Part shown: one piece after another, positions 26,768-35,826 of the stretch | How positions within the stretch are numbered: position 1 is the first letter of the stretch | Layout: each line of letters opens with the position of its first letter | NCBI GenBank assembly: GCA_017629145.1 | Contig: JAGBXR010000003.1 | Location: 1-64,000, forward strand | Length of the DNA stretch: 64,000 nt | Direction of reading: 5' to 3' | Source of the DNA: Alistipes sp. | GTDB taxonomy: Bacteria > Bacteroidota > Bacteroidia > Bacteroidales > Rikenellaceae | Notes under the pieces: model-generated | What the model saw: the letters and a program-made list of their open reading frames with translations, nothing else | Database searches by the model: none | Told to the model about the DNA's origin: nothing | Program-made: the position numbers and the translations under genes

Positions 26768-26841
26768 TACGCTAAAACTTGCTAAAGTGTCGTTAGTAAG
26801 TAGCTTAAAGAACTTAAAGAACAACAAAAACAGAATAGATT

Positions 26842-27063
26842 ATGTATTGGACATTGGAGTTAGCATCGAAGTTGGAGGATGCACCTTGGCCAGCAACCAA
26901 GGAGGAGCTTATTGATTACGCAGTGCGTTCGGGCGCACCTCTCGAGGTTTTGGAGAATCTCCAGGAGATTGAGGATGAGGGCGACATTTATGAGTCTATC
27001 GAGGATATCTGGCCAGACTATCCATCAAAGGATGACTTCTTCTTTAACGAGGAAGAGTATTAA
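26842..27063 (+). CDS. Small acidic DUF2795 protein
   Basis: 73 residues, strongly acidic, beginning MYWTLELASKLEDAPWPATK and ending in a Glu/Asp/Phe-rich tail (DDFFFNEEEY). It is a very conserved small protein of Bacteroidetes assigned, from memory, to DUF2795; function unknown. It has its own promoter with a candidate operator and its own terminator. The level of conservation suggests a core role, possibly high expression. Confidence 0.85.
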   Translation: MYWTLELASKLEDAPWPATKEELIDYAVRSGAPLEVLENLQEIEDEGDIYESIEDIWPDYPSKDDFFFNEEEY

Positions 27064-27102
27064 ACATCTAATTAATTGACAATTTATTATTTAGATTTAA
27101 AA

Positions 27103-27138
27103 AGATGGCAAAAGTTGCTTAAACTTTTGCCATCTTTA
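27103..27138 (+). terminator. Intrinsic terminator after DUF2795 gene
   Basis: A 14-bp perfect stem (27103-27116 with 27122-27135) and a 5-nt loop, followed by a short T-rich tract. Confidence 0.88.
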
Positions 27139-27265
27139 ATGTAATAAAACGATATTTTGTGACGTAAATATTGACTGATTTTGAGCTCAATACTGTTCAA
27201 CTATTTTAATGAAGAAGAGTATTGGTGGAATTTGTTAGTCAATACGCTGATAATTGACGCTGTGC

Positions 27266-27317
27266 GATAGAACAAAAGCTATCATCGAGTATTTACTGAT
27301 GCTTTTTTAGTTCTATC
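27266..27317. repeat. Long imperfect hairpin in an intergenic gap
   Basis: Outer arms gatagaac (27266-27273) and gttctatc (27310-27317) pair perfectly, and inner arms aaaagctatca and tgatgctttttt continue the stem with small bulges; the loop is about 12 nt. It lies just past the stop of the minus-strand DUF4251 gene. There is no T-run after it on either strand, so it is not a standard terminator. The rest of 27139-27337 shows nothing recognisable. Confidence 0.5.
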
Positions 27318-27337
27318 TTATGTCTGTATTTGTCTTG

Positions 27338-27898
27338 TTATATAGCCATAATGTTACCGTTGTACTGTACGCTATTGTAGAACGGTGTAGAGATGGTTAG
27401 CATTGCACCGCCATAGTGCGAATTGATGTCGAACGAGAAGGTGTAGTCCGTAGCCGAGAAGAGCGAACTTTTGAACGATATATGCCAGCCGCTATCGGTC
27501 TGCTCTGCAACATAGTTGTCGACAGATGGAAGCACATAGTTGAAAATTACGGGGTAATAGGGTGGTGTGTATCCCTTAAGGAATGGAATACATATATCTA
27601 CATCGTTATTGCCCACCATAACCTCGTAGCAGGGATTTTGCAGCGTACGCATAATGCCTGCTGGTAGCTGTTGCATAGTCTGCGGTACGAAGCGAAAGCT
27701 ATGGGCCATCACCAGTGAGTCGATAAACTTCTCATAGGCTGCTAGTCGTTCAGCACGTTTCTGCTGTCGTGCCTCTTGTTGTGCTGATCGTTGTGCGTTG
27801 TTCTTGGCAGATGTGTCGTCGATAGCTTCACCACGTAGCCACGAACCGAGAAAGATAAGAAGTGCCAATGAGGCAACTACGGATATTGTGCGTTTCAT
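27338..27898 (-). CDS. Exported DUF4251-like protein
   Basis: 186 residues with a signal peptide or N-terminal anchor (SVVASLALLIFLGSW), a short charged Gln/Arg/Ala-rich helix, and a C-terminal beta domain. Words such as PYYPVIFNYVLPSVDNY and FSFDINSHYGGAMLTIS, with the end SVQYNGNI, fit the DUF4251 family of Bacteroidales periplasmic proteins of unknown function. It is alone between two hairpins, so probably monocistronic. Confidence 0.72.
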   Translation of the reverse strand: MKRTISVVASLALLIFLGSWLRGEAIDDTSAKNNAQRSAQQEARQQKRAERLAAYEKFIDSLVMAHSFRFVPQTMQQLPAGIMRTLQNPCYEVMVGNNDVDICIPFLKGYTPPYYPVIFNYVLPSVDNYVAEQTDSGWHISFKSSLFSATDYTFSFDINSHYGGAMLTISTPFYNSVQYNGNIMAI

Positions 27899-27972
27899 AA
27901 TTTAAGGTGTTTATACTTGCACAACATCCAAATATTGAGCCAAAGCAAACTTATGGTTTAGGATAAATAATG

Positions 27973-28002
27973 AGCGTGTTCAACCGAGAAGTTGAACACG
28001 CT
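27973..28002 (-). terminator. Hairpin downstream of the FISUMP gene
   Basis: Perfect 12-bp stem (agcgtgttcaac/gttgaacacgct) with a 6-nt loop, 29 nt after the stop codon on the minus strand. The T-tract is weak (ATTATTTATCC). Confidence 0.7.
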
Positions 28003-28030
28003 ATACTTGGTCATTACGCCTGCTATGCAC

Positions 28031-29470
28031 TTACTCTCTAGTGCAACGTACAGGAAGAGCATTTGCGCGATGCATTGAGTGCGATGTGTTGATTCCGTTC
28101 CAGGTACGTGTCTCAGTGTTAAGATCAAAGAACAAAGCCTTGGCATCTGCTCCATCGGTCGATGCAGTCCAGTAGTATCCCGACCAGGGAATAGGGCGGA
28201 AGTCATCATCGTTGATGATGTCGAGGCGGCCATCCAGGTAGTTGCGGCGACCTGCAGCCGTAAAGAAATGTGTCTCGCCCGTTGCGCTATCTTCCAAATT
28301 CCAACCATACATAGGCTGTGCCTCCTCCCAGCTCATACTGTCGTCAATAGCCTCGATTGTCAAATTCTCGAACACCGAGATATCTGCAACTCGCCAACCT
28401 GCAGGACAAGGGTCTTGTTCACTCTTTGTGTTTGTGCTCCACAACGTGTCATCGTGACTTGCATATAGCCAGTCATAACCATTCTCAGGGTTGCCCTTGA
28501 TAAATGATAGCGTATTGTCGTTAGCCCACGTCAGCATACCTGTCTCATCCGTACAATCGCAGTAGTCAATATAGAGTACACGTTCGTCGGCGTTGTACAT
28601 TCGTGCATCCATATTACCATAGAAATTCCACTCATAAGGACCAACAAATGGTGTGCGACGTCCCCACTGATAGTATAGACCATACGAGCCGAAGATCTTC
28701 TCTTTATCCTTTGCACCCTCGCTATTGCAGTCGGCGCCAAGATTGATGTTCATCACCTCGTGACCGTTGAGCATAAAGGTCTCAGTAGTTGGGTTTGAGT
28801 TCGTTACCCAGATATGCCAACTCCAAACCAGTTCATCGTCAGCATTATAGCCTCCGATAATTGCGTTACCTGGGGTTATCTTGCCTGTAGACTCATCGTT
28901 ATCATCTATCTGCTCACCTACGTAGAACGATGCAAAACCATTTCGTATATCGAGATACTTCACTACGCCAATCTTTGATTCCCACACTAATGCGATATAC
29001 TCGGTATCGAGCTGTGTTGACGAGCCACCAATGTATGGGTTAAAACGATAACGTGTCTTTGCAGCATTGGCGATATAGCAGTTAGCTGGCGCTGATGTGT
29101 AATCCACATCGGCATTGTGCAGAATGGCTACGTAGATATCGATACTCTTGGTCGCACCTGTAGGAGTATAACCCTTGAGTGACAGTGTACCCTCCGTAAC
29201 CTCCTCGCTATCGAATGCAGTAGGAGCGGTAACTGTAATTGTTCCGCTGTACATATCAATATTGTCTACGGTCCAGCCTTCTGGCGTCGATGTTACGGTA
29301 ATAGAGGTTATATTTTGGCTGTCAAAGTTGGTAGAACCAGTATCACCTGGCATACTCACCAGAATACTCTCTGAAGGTACCTTAAGGCTATAGGTCTGAT
29401 CCTTGCTACAGGCAATAATCGCACATCCAATAAGTAGCGATGTGATAAGTAGTTTTGTAAATCGTCTCAT
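28031..29470 (-). CDS. FISUMP-domain lipoprotein
   Basis: 479 residues with a lipobox (AIIACS, Cys21). An N-terminal beta domain (about 25-115) has a BACON-like look (STPEGWTVDNIDMYSGTITV). The C-terminal half has the Fibrobacter-succinogenes major paralogous (FISUMP) pattern: YYQWGRRTPF, DPCPAGWRVADISVFENL, YYWTAST and the ending ANALPVRCTRE. Such proteins are surface or periplasmic lipoproteins of unknown ligand. It is the last gene of the minus-strand set that begins with the receptor-like gene, but the 44-nt gap to the SPOR gene leaves its own promoter possible. Confidence 0.8.
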   Translation of the reverse strand: MRRFTKLLITSLLIGCAIIACSKDQTYSLKVPSESILVSMPGDTGSTNFDSQNITSITVTSTPEGWTVDNIDMYSGTITVTAPTAFDSEEVTEGTLSLKGYTPTGATKSIDIYVAILHNADVDYTSAPANCYIANAAKTRYRFNPYIGGSSTQLDTEYIALVWESKIGVVKYLDIRNGFASFYVGEQIDDNDESTGKITPGNAIIGGYNADDELVWSWHIWVTNSNPTTETFMLNGHEVMNINLGADCNSEGAKDKEKIFGSYGLYYQWGRRTPFVGPYEWNFYGNMDARMYNADERVLYIDYCDCTDETGMLTWANDNTLSFIKGNPENGYDWLYASHDDTLWSTNTKSEQDPCPAGWRVADISVFENLTIEAIDDSMSWEEAQPMYGWNLEDSATGETHFFTAAGRRNYLDGRLDIINDDDFRPIPWSGYYWTASTDGADAKALFFDLNTETRTWNGINTSHSMHRANALPVRCTRE

Positions 29471-29514
29471 ATATATGTTATTCTCTTTTTCTGCGTTATT
29501 TTGATGGTTAAATA

Positions 29515-31146
29515 TTATCCAATGACAAGTTCACGTGCCGATACGTTCATATCCTCAAACATTGCTTTAAGTGCGTCTACCAGGACGTCAGCGTCGCTAC
29601 GTTGAACAAACGTACCTACTACGAACTTATTGCCTGCGCGTGTTATTCGTTTTCCAGGTGTTGTTGCCTCGATAGTTGTTCTAACGTCTGACTCAAGTGT
29701 GTCAGCCTCAATTTCGACAATGTAGCGAACATTTGAGACCGGCTCCTCGACTGCAGGCTTGTCCTTTGGTGCATTCTCTGCCTCCTTTGTGATGTTGGTC
29801 ATCTCGCCATTCTCCCAACGACACACCTGGGGCGCTTTGAATCCCTTGTTACGGAGCATAAGTGCAGCCTCGTCAGCCTCGGCAAGTGTTGCATAGCCAC
29901 CGGCGTAGTAATGATAGTAATCACCTTCGCGGATTATGAACAGCGGACGTACGCCCTTGAATATCGATAGATTCTGCATTGAGCGGAAACGACCGAGCAA
30001 TATGCGATATATCGTACCTCGGTCATATACTTTGAGCTGAGGTATTGGGTTCGAGTTGTTGTAATATGTAACCTTGTCGAATACAATCGGCTCGAAGTCG
30101 AGGAATAGTCTCTCCTCAAGGTTTAGTGCATCAATACGATATTCTGGCATTGATACAGTGTTACGCACCATATTCAAAGAGTCTGCAGCCTCGCTATATC
30201 CCATTGTATTGGCTATATTCAACTCGCTATTCAGAAGTCGTGGATGTCCTACGGCATAGTGCATAATAGCATTCGATGCATAGTAGTCAATATACTCTTT
30301 GCAGTCGCGATGCATATCAATAAACTCGTCGGTTATGTCATCCAGGAGGTCGTACTCCTTATGCTTCTCGAGTACGTAGCTGTATGAGTACTGCTTGGTG
30401 TCGATAATTTCGCGCCACAACGTTTCGATGTAATTCTCCATCGTCTCGTTTTGTCTCTTGACGATGTCAAACTCGTTGAAAATCGAGTCTGCTGCAATCT
30501 GGTTATCGACTGCCATATACTCCTCCGATAGTGTGCGCAGAATCTCGTAGCGAGCCATATACTCCTCAATTTTCTCGCGAATCTCACTCTCGGCGGCGTG
30601 TGCTCTGCGTAGCATCGTGTAGTCGCTTGCTGGAAGCTCGTCCACAAAGCTGTCGTTGTCGATAAGGTTACGCTTATTGCTACGCTCGATTGCAGACTCT
30701 TCGGCCTCCTCAAACATAGCCCAAAAATCAGCTGTTGGAGCTGCCGCAGGGTTGTTGAACTGGACAAGTACCCACTCTTGCTCCATACTATTGATGCGAT
30801 TGGTTACAATGCCACGTTCGTCGCGTAGATCAAAGATTCGTTGCTCGAGGTCGATAATCAGTTTCGAGATGCTGTCTCTTTCGGCTGGACTTCGCTCTGT
30901 ATCCGACTCTATTCTATCACGAAGTGAATTGCGCACGTCGTTCATCACATCTGTGAGTGAGTCGATACCATCGCTCAACTCTGCGTTGTGGCGTATTAGT
31001 TCCATATACTCCTCGTTGTCGGATAGACCCGAGATGCCTTTTGAACGTTGCGCATACAACGAACTATCACCCGACACAGCACCCAAAACGAGTGCCGCGA
31101 TGATGCAACTTAAAACTCTCGATAGACTCTTTGTATCTCTATTCAT
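29515..31146 (-). CDS. Exported protein with coiled coil and two SPOR-like domains
   Basis: 543 residues with a signal peptide (cleaved near LYAQ, residue 33). Residues about 40-300 are helical and coiled-coil (SLTDVMNDVRNSLRDRIES onward). Two SPOR-like repeats end the protein: about 375-440 (YRILLGRFRSMQNLSIF ... YYHYYAGGYATLAEADEA) and about 470-543 (RYIVEIEADTLE ... KFVVGTFVQRSDADVLVDAL). SPOR domains bind glycan strands stripped of peptides at division sites, so a periplasmic septum-linked role is inferred. Its start is 33 nt after the TrkH stop. Confidence 0.8.
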   Translation of the reverse strand: MNRDTKSLSRVLSCIIAALVLGAVSGDSSLYAQRSKGISGLSDNEEYMELIRHNAELSDGIDSLTDVMNDVRNSLRDRIESDTERSPAERDSISKLIIDLEQRIFDLRDERGIVTNRINSMEQEWVLVQFNNPAAAPTADFWAMFEEAEESAIERSNKRNLIDNDSFVDELPASDYTMLRRAHAAESEIREKIEEYMARYEILRTLSEEYMAVDNQIAADSIFNEFDIVKRQNETMENYIETLWREIIDTKQYSYSYVLEKHKEYDLLDDITDEFIDMHRDCKEYIDYYASNAIMHYAVGHPRLLNSELNIANTMGYSEAADSLNMVRNTVSMPEYRIDALNLEERLFLDFEPIVFDKVTYYNNSNPIPQLKVYDRGTIYRILLGRFRSMQNLSIFKGVRPLFIIREGDYYHYYAGGYATLAEADEAALMLRNKGFKAPQVCRWENGEMTNITKEAENAPKDKPAVEEPVSNVRYIVEIEADTLESDVRTTIEATTPGKRITRAGNKFVVGTFVQRSDADVLVDALKAMFEDMNVSARELVIG

Positions 31147-31179
31147 ACTTGCTGTTCACTATATATAGTTTGTTCTTCT

Positions 31180-32625
31180 CTACTTCCACGAATTGATGAA
31201 GAAGAGCTGAATGAATCCAAAAATCTCCAAACGACCTACAAGCATTAGTACCGTTGATCCAAATTTAAGTACGGCTGGCAAGGTCGAGAAGTTGTTCATC
31301 GAACCAACCTCGCCAAATCCTGGACCCACGTTGCTTATACACGCTATCGAGGCTGTGAAGCCTGTCAACAGGTCTGTGCCAAATGTGGTATAAAGTATTG
31401 TGCCGATAAGCACAAGGGCGATGTAGGCCACAATAAAACTCATTACAAGGCTCAAAACACTATCATCCTGGACCGTGCCATCGATCTTCGTGCGGATAAT
31501 GGCATTAGGGTGCTGTTGCACCTTCATACGGTTGCGTATTACTTTGAACGCCATAATTACTCTGTCAACCTTCATACCTCCAGATGTAGAGCCAGCACAA
31601 CCGCATACTACAGAGCAGAATACGAGCAATACAATGGCTAACGAAGTCCACGTGTTGGTATCAGCTGTGGCAAATCCCGATGTTGTAGTAACACTCACTA
31701 CCTGGAACGCTGCGTGACGCAAAGACTCCGCAAGGCTATCGTACGTTCCGTTGCTATACAGGCTTAATGCGATAAACAAACTGATGGCGGATAGCATACC
31801 TATGTACGAGCGAACAACCTCCGAGCGGAAGATGTTGTTGCGGCGACGTGTGATTGTCGCATAAAGTATTCCGAAGTGGATACTTGCAATGACCATTGCT
31901 ACCATAAGAATAGTCTCAATAAGTGGGCTGTCAAAGAATGCAACAGAGGCGTTCTTCGTACTGAAACCACAAGTACTGCAAGCCGACATTGCGTGCGTTA
32001 CGGCATCAAACCATCCCATTCCCGAGTACTTAAGCAATAGGGTGGTGACAATGGTTATGCCAATGTATACCGATGATAAGATGCGGATGATAACCTTCGA
32101 GCGGTAGTGGAAGTTGTCCTTGGCAATTGCTGATAGCTCAACATTATACAACATCTGTCTGCTACGACCCATCGATGGCAATACGACAAGGGCAAACATT
32201 ACTACACCGATACCTCCAATCCAGGCTGATGATGCTCGCCAGAAGAGTAGTCCGTGAGGCAAGAACTCTATGTCGTTGAGTATCGAGGCTCCTGTAGTTG
32301 TAAATCCCGACACACTTTCAAACCAGGCGTTGATTAATGTGAACTCGCCGCCCCAGATCAAATAAGGGAACATACCCACAATGCAGGCCACAAGCCACGA
32401 GCCTACAACAATTACGTAACCCTCTTTACTTTTGATCTCGTCAACTCGTTCAACGAAAATCATAGGGAAGATGCCGAGTAGGGCTGTCATAAACGAAGAG
32501 AGCAGCAATGGATAGAATGCTGAGTCGTAGTCGTTGAGCATAGATACACCAGCCGACGCGAGCATAAATGTCGCGATAAATAACAATATCGATCCGATAT
32601 AGCGTATGACAACGTGTACTCTCAT
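31180..32625 (-). CDS. TrkH/KtrB-type potassium uptake protein
   Basis: 481 residues, integral inner-membrane, with four M1-P-M2-like units. Selectivity-loop words include ESVSGFTTTGASIL, HAMSACSTCGFSTKN, TTTSGFATADTNTW and SIACISNVGPGFGEVG. It forms the K+ pore that works with a cytoplasmic RCK/TrkA gating subunit. No trkA/ktrA gene lies in the window, so the partner is encoded elsewhere. It sits between the SPOR gene and an orphan receptor-like protein. Confidence 0.92.
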   Translation of the reverse strand: MRVHVVIRYIGSILLFIATFMLASAGVSMLNDYDSAFYPLLLSSFMTALLGIFPMIFVERVDEIKSKEGYVIVVGSWLVACIVGMFPYLIWGGEFTLINAWFESVSGFTTTGASILNDIEFLPHGLLFWRASSAWIGGIGVVMFALVVLPSMGRSRQMLYNVELSAIAKDNFHYRSKVIIRILSSVYIGITIVTTLLLKYSGMGWFDAVTHAMSACSTCGFSTKNASVAFFDSPLIETILMVAMVIASIHFGILYATITRRRNNIFRSEVVRSYIGMLSAISLFIALSLYSNGTYDSLAESLRHAAFQVVSVTTTSGFATADTNTWTSLAIVLLVFCSVVCGCAGSTSGGMKVDRVIMAFKVIRNRMKVQQHPNAIIRTKIDGTVQDDSVLSLVMSFIVAYIALVLIGTILYTTFGTDLLTGFTASIACISNVGPGFGEVGSMNNFSTLPAVLKFGSTVLMLVGRLEIFGFIQLFFINSWK

Positions 32626-32672
32626 TTACTCGGTTTATATCTTCGTTTAAATCTCAACGATATCTTGTGTGG

Positions 32673-33509
32673 TTATCTGATTTTGTCAATCAATGTGATG
32701 ATGCGCTCGCGTAGTGTCGCAATCTCATCGCGGCACGATGTGTCTTTATCGAAGGGCATTCGGAAACTCAAATAGTCGCCAAGGTTGCGATTGATACGCA
32801 ATACTGGACGAATAAAATATACGAGCAGGAAGTAGTAGAGCATAAGCATCGCTACAAACATCACAATTAGTGAGATGAATACTGGTGTTACGGCACGACG
32901 AGCTGTGTGGCTCAAACGATTTACGTCGGGACCAAGTGTACTTTGCGATCCTGTCATATACTTCGTAATCTCCTCTGATAGGTTCATATATTGAGGCTTG
33001 TAGTTCTCAATATACCACTTCTGGCTGCTATATGTCGATGTTGAATCGATAGATCGAATCTCTGCCACCGAACGGAGTACGTTGCCACTTAAGAAATCGT
33101 TGGCAAGTCCATTGATGCGGTTCGTAAACAGAATCAAAGAGTCGGTTGTTGCTGGATTTTCGGTGTGCATCATACGGCGGTGCGCAAGCTGTGAAGCTTC
33201 ATAGAGTCGTGTAATAGACTCCTCACACTTTACGCCATAGGTTGTGATATCGCTGAATGATCTACCTACTACTGCCATATGAATCATTGCGTCATCCTGC
33301 TCCTTGAGTGCTGTGATCATCTCTCCTGCAAGATCTACGTGCTGCTTACTTGCCTTAAGAATCTGCTCGGTATCGTGGCTGACACGCTCAAGTTCAAGTA
33401 GAGATATTGCTCCTGAAAAGCAGAGTAACAGCATAATACTCAAAAAAGCAGTGCTGATGCGTCGTTTGATGGTATTGATGCCGAAAAGTTTGCTAAATAT
33501 CTTAAACAT
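32673..33509 (-). CDS. Receptor-like two-TM protein lacking an output domain
   Basis: About 278 residues from ATG 33509 (MFKIFSK). TM1 is about residues 20-40 (ISTAFLSIMLLLCFSGAI). A helical periplasmic domain of about 170 residues resembles the four-helix bundle of chemoreceptors and kinases (HDTEQILKASKQHVDLAGEM). TM2 is FISLIVMFVAMLMLYYFLLVYF. A HAMP-like stretch with RPVLRINRNLGDYL follows, and the protein ends at a short helix (DEIATLRERIITLIDKIR). No kinase, cyclase or MCP signalling domain follows, and the stop is clean. It may signal to another protein or regulate the co-encoded TrkH; this is inference. Confidence 0.65.
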   Translation of the reverse strand: MFKIFSKLFGINTIKRRISTAFLSIMLLLCFSGAISLLELERVSHDTEQILKASKQHVDLAGEMITALKEQDDAMIHMAVVGRSFSDITTYGVKCEESITRLYEASQLAHRRMMHTENPATTDSLILFTNRINGLANDFLSGNVLRSVAEIRSIDSTSTYSSQKWYIENYKPQYMNLSEEITKYMTGSQSTLGPDVNRLSHTARRAVTPVFISLIVMFVAMLMLYYFLLVYFIRPVLRINRNLGDYLSFRMPFDKDTSCRDEIATLRERIITLIDKIR

Positions 33510-33544
33510 TCTGAAATGATCTTTCAATTGGTTAACTCAAAGCA

Positions 33545-33575
33545 CAAAAGTAATACTTTTGTCTCAATTATCCAA
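33545..33575 (-). promoter_or_regulatory. Promoter with a palindromic -7 box for the receptor/TrkH/SPOR run
   Basis: On the minus strand TTG (complement of 33573-33575) and TACTTTTG (complement of 33545-33552) are 20 nt apart. The -7 box lies inside a perfect palindrome, 33545-33561 (caaaagta a tacttttg). The promoter overlaps the last codons of mtaB. Confidence 0.5.
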
Positions 33576-34866
33576 CTATTTCGCAGCGAATGTCACCATC
33601 CTCCTCTACTTGAAGTAACTTTACGGGACATATGGTGTTGATTCGTGCGATGTCGTATGGTGCGCGAACTCGCAGATAGTTGTCAGTATAGCCATACATC
33701 GAACCATTGCGGTCGGTGCTCTCGAAGAGCACTCCGCGTACCTCGCCAACGAACTTCTCGGCAAAGCTTCGGTGTAGTCTGTTGCTCAACTCCTCCAATC
33801 GCGATACGCGCTCTGTAGAGATGCGAGGAGCAACCTTATTGGGCATATCTACCGCAGGTGTGCCCGGGCGCTCCGAGAATGGGAATATGTGGAGGAATGA
33901 AGCCTCCACCTCTTCGAGAAGGCGGTATGTCTCCATAAATTCCTCCTCACCCTCGCCAGGGAAACCGACGATGACATCGACACCAAGAAATGCATCTGGA
34001 ATAAGCTCGCGAACACGCGAAATACGCTCCTTGTATTTCTCGGCAGTATAGCGACGTCGCATTGCTCCGAGGATGCGAGTAGAGCCACTCTGGAGAGGGA
34101 TATGAAAGTGAGGCTGAAATTTAGGTGACGCTGCGCAAAACTCTATTATCTCGTCTGTTAGTAGATTTGGCTCAATACTCGATATGCGGTAGCGCTCGAT
34201 GCCTTCAACCTTGTCAAGAGCACGTAGTAAATCGATAAATTTTTCGCCTGTTGTGCGGCCAAAATCACCAGTGTTGATACCTGTGATTACAATCTCTTTC
34301 TGACCCGCTGCGGCTATCTCTTCAGCCTCGCGAACAATCTCCTCTATTGCGATGTTTCGGCTTGATCCGCGAGCGTAGTGAATGGTGCAGTATGCGCACT
34401 TATAGTCACATCCGTCCTGTACCTTTAGGAATGAACGAGTGCGGTCGCCTGAGGAATAGGCTGCAAAGAAGCGAGTGATGTTTTCGACGGAGCAGCTATA
34501 AACCTCTGCTTTGCCTATGTTTTCAAGCTCGATTACACGTTTATATAAATCGCCTTTATCATTGTTGCTCAATACTATATCTACTCCTTCAATCGCGGCA
34601 ATATCGTTTGGTTTTAGCTGTGCATAGCAACCCGTTACGGCTATGATTGCATTAGGGTTGCGGCGGTGTATTTTGCGGATGATATTGCGACATTTCTTGT
34701 CTGCGTGTTCGGTCACCGAACAGCTGTTGATAACTGCCACATCGGTAGGATCGCTGCTTCCTACACGCTGGTAGCCGCCCTCTTCGAACTGTCGGGCAAT
34801 TGTCGATGACTCCGAGAAGTTGAGCTTGCAGCCCAATGTATGAAAACTGACACGTTTTGTAGCCAT
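33568..34866 (-). CDS. mtaB: tRNA t6A37 methylthiotransferase
   Basis: 432 residues from ATG 34866 (MATKRVSFHTLGCKLNFSES). A radical-SAM methylthiotransferase that converts t6A37 to ms2t6A37 in ANN-decoding tRNAs. N-terminal UPF0004 cysteines (LGCKLN, NSCSVT, VTGCYAQ), the radical-SAM cluster CDYKCAYCTIHYARG, and a C-terminal TRAM-like tail are all visible. The LGCKLN form marks MtaB rather than MiaB. The frame upstream of 34866 is not conserved and overlaps the promoter region. Confidence 0.93.
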   Translation of the reverse strand: MATKRVSFHTLGCKLNFSESSTIARQFEEGGYQRVGSSDPTDVAVINSCSVTEHADKKCRNIIRKIHRRNPNAIIAVTGCYAQLKPNDIAAIEGVDIVLSNNDKGDLYKRVIELENIGKAEVYSCSVENITRFFAAYSSGDRTRSFLKVQDGCDYKCAYCTIHYARGSSRNIAIEEIVREAEEIAAAGQKEIVITGINTGDFGRTTGEKFIDLLRALDKVEGIERYRISSIEPNLLTDEIIEFCAASPKFQPHFHIPLQSGSTRILGAMRRRYTAEKYKERISRVRELIPDAFLGVDVIVGFPGEGEEEFMETYRLLEEVEASFLHIFPFSERPGTPAVDMPNKVAPRISTERVSRLEELSNRLHRSFAEKFVGEVRGVLFESTDRNGSMYGYTDNYLRVRAPYDIARINTICPVKLLQVEEDGDIRCEIVG

Positions 34867-34995
34867 ATATTCTCTTGTGTTATATAACAAAATCGGTGCG
34901 AAGTTACAAAAAGTTATACGAAAATGGAAAAAAGATTTCGTTCTATCGCGAAAAAAGAGTAAATTTGCGCGTTTATAATTTAATACAAAGAAAGC

Positions 34996-35826
34996 GTGAA
35001 TATTGTTCGGGACATACTTGCATATGACTTTTTGGCTTATGCCTTTATTGCGTGCATACTTTCGGGTATAACCTGCGGTATTATAGGCAGTTATGTCGTA
35101 GCGCGTCGAATAGTGTTCTTGAGTGGAGGTATTACGCACGCTTCATTTGGCGGTTTGGGCATTGCGCTCTATGCTGGTTTTAGCCCTCTGCTTGGTGCGC
35201 TTGGCTTCGCTTCGATATCGGCTGTAGGTATAGAGTATGCATCGCGTCGCATTGGCATCCGTGAGGATTCGGCCACGGGCATCATATGGTCTATAGGTAT
35301 GGCTACCGGAGCATTGTTTATGTCATTGCGGGCAGGTTATGCTACCGATTTGACAAGTTACCTATTTGGAAATATCCTCCTTGTAGGACGCGACGATGTA
35401 GTATGGTTAGGAGTGCTCACCGCTGTGGTGATTCTTGGATCGATTGTTTGGTTACGTCGCATAATGTACATAACATTCGATGAGGAGTTTGCACGAAGCC
35501 AGGGTGTTGCCACTACAATTACCGCATATGTTATGTCGATAGTTGTTTCTACGACCATTGTGCTTTCGATCAAGGTTATGGGTATCATACTTCTTCTATC
35601 GTTGATATCTATGCCAACGGTTATTGTTAATATGCTTACTAAGGACTACCGGCTTATTGCTTTATGGTCGGCAGTTATTGCAGTTATCTGCAACATAATT
35701 GGATTTGCATTTAGCTATACCTTCGATTTGCCGACGGGTAGCTGCATCATATTTATTCTCACCGCGACGTTAATATGCGTGAAACTTTTTACGCTGTGTC
35801 GCAGAGTAAGACTTAAAAAGGTATGA
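34996..35826 (+). CDS. ABC-3 type metal transporter permease (ZnuB/MntB-like)
   Basis: 276 residues with about eight membrane segments. Words such as GIIGSYVVARRIVFLSGGITHASFGG and KVMGIILLLSLISMPTV are typical of the ABC-3 family that moves zinc, manganese or iron. The start is a GTG at 34996 with a purine-rich AAAGAAAG just upstream; a TAAATTTG box lies at 34960-34967. The ATPase and binding protein are not in the window. The last four bases overlap the start of the next gene. Confidence 0.85.
   Translation: MNIVRDILAYDFLAYAFIACILSGITCGIIGSYVVARRIVFLSGGITHASFGGLGIALYAGFSPLLGALGFASISAVGIEYASRRIGIREDSATGIIWSIGMATGALFMSLRAGYATDLTSYLFGNILLVGRDDVVWLGVLTAVVILGSIVWLRRIMYITFDEEFARSQGVATTITAYVMSIVVSTTIVLSIKVMGIILLLSLISMPTVIVNMLTKDYRLIALWSAVIAVICNIIGFAFSYTFDLPTGSCIIFILTATLICVKLFTLCRRVRLKKV

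Noticed and set aside
28031..34866. Two-component system around the receptor-like gene
   Set aside because: No histidine kinase, HATPase or receiver domain was found in any frame of this region.
34996..35826. Complete metal ABC transporter operon
   Set aside because: Only the permease is present; the ATPase and binding protein genes are not adjacent.
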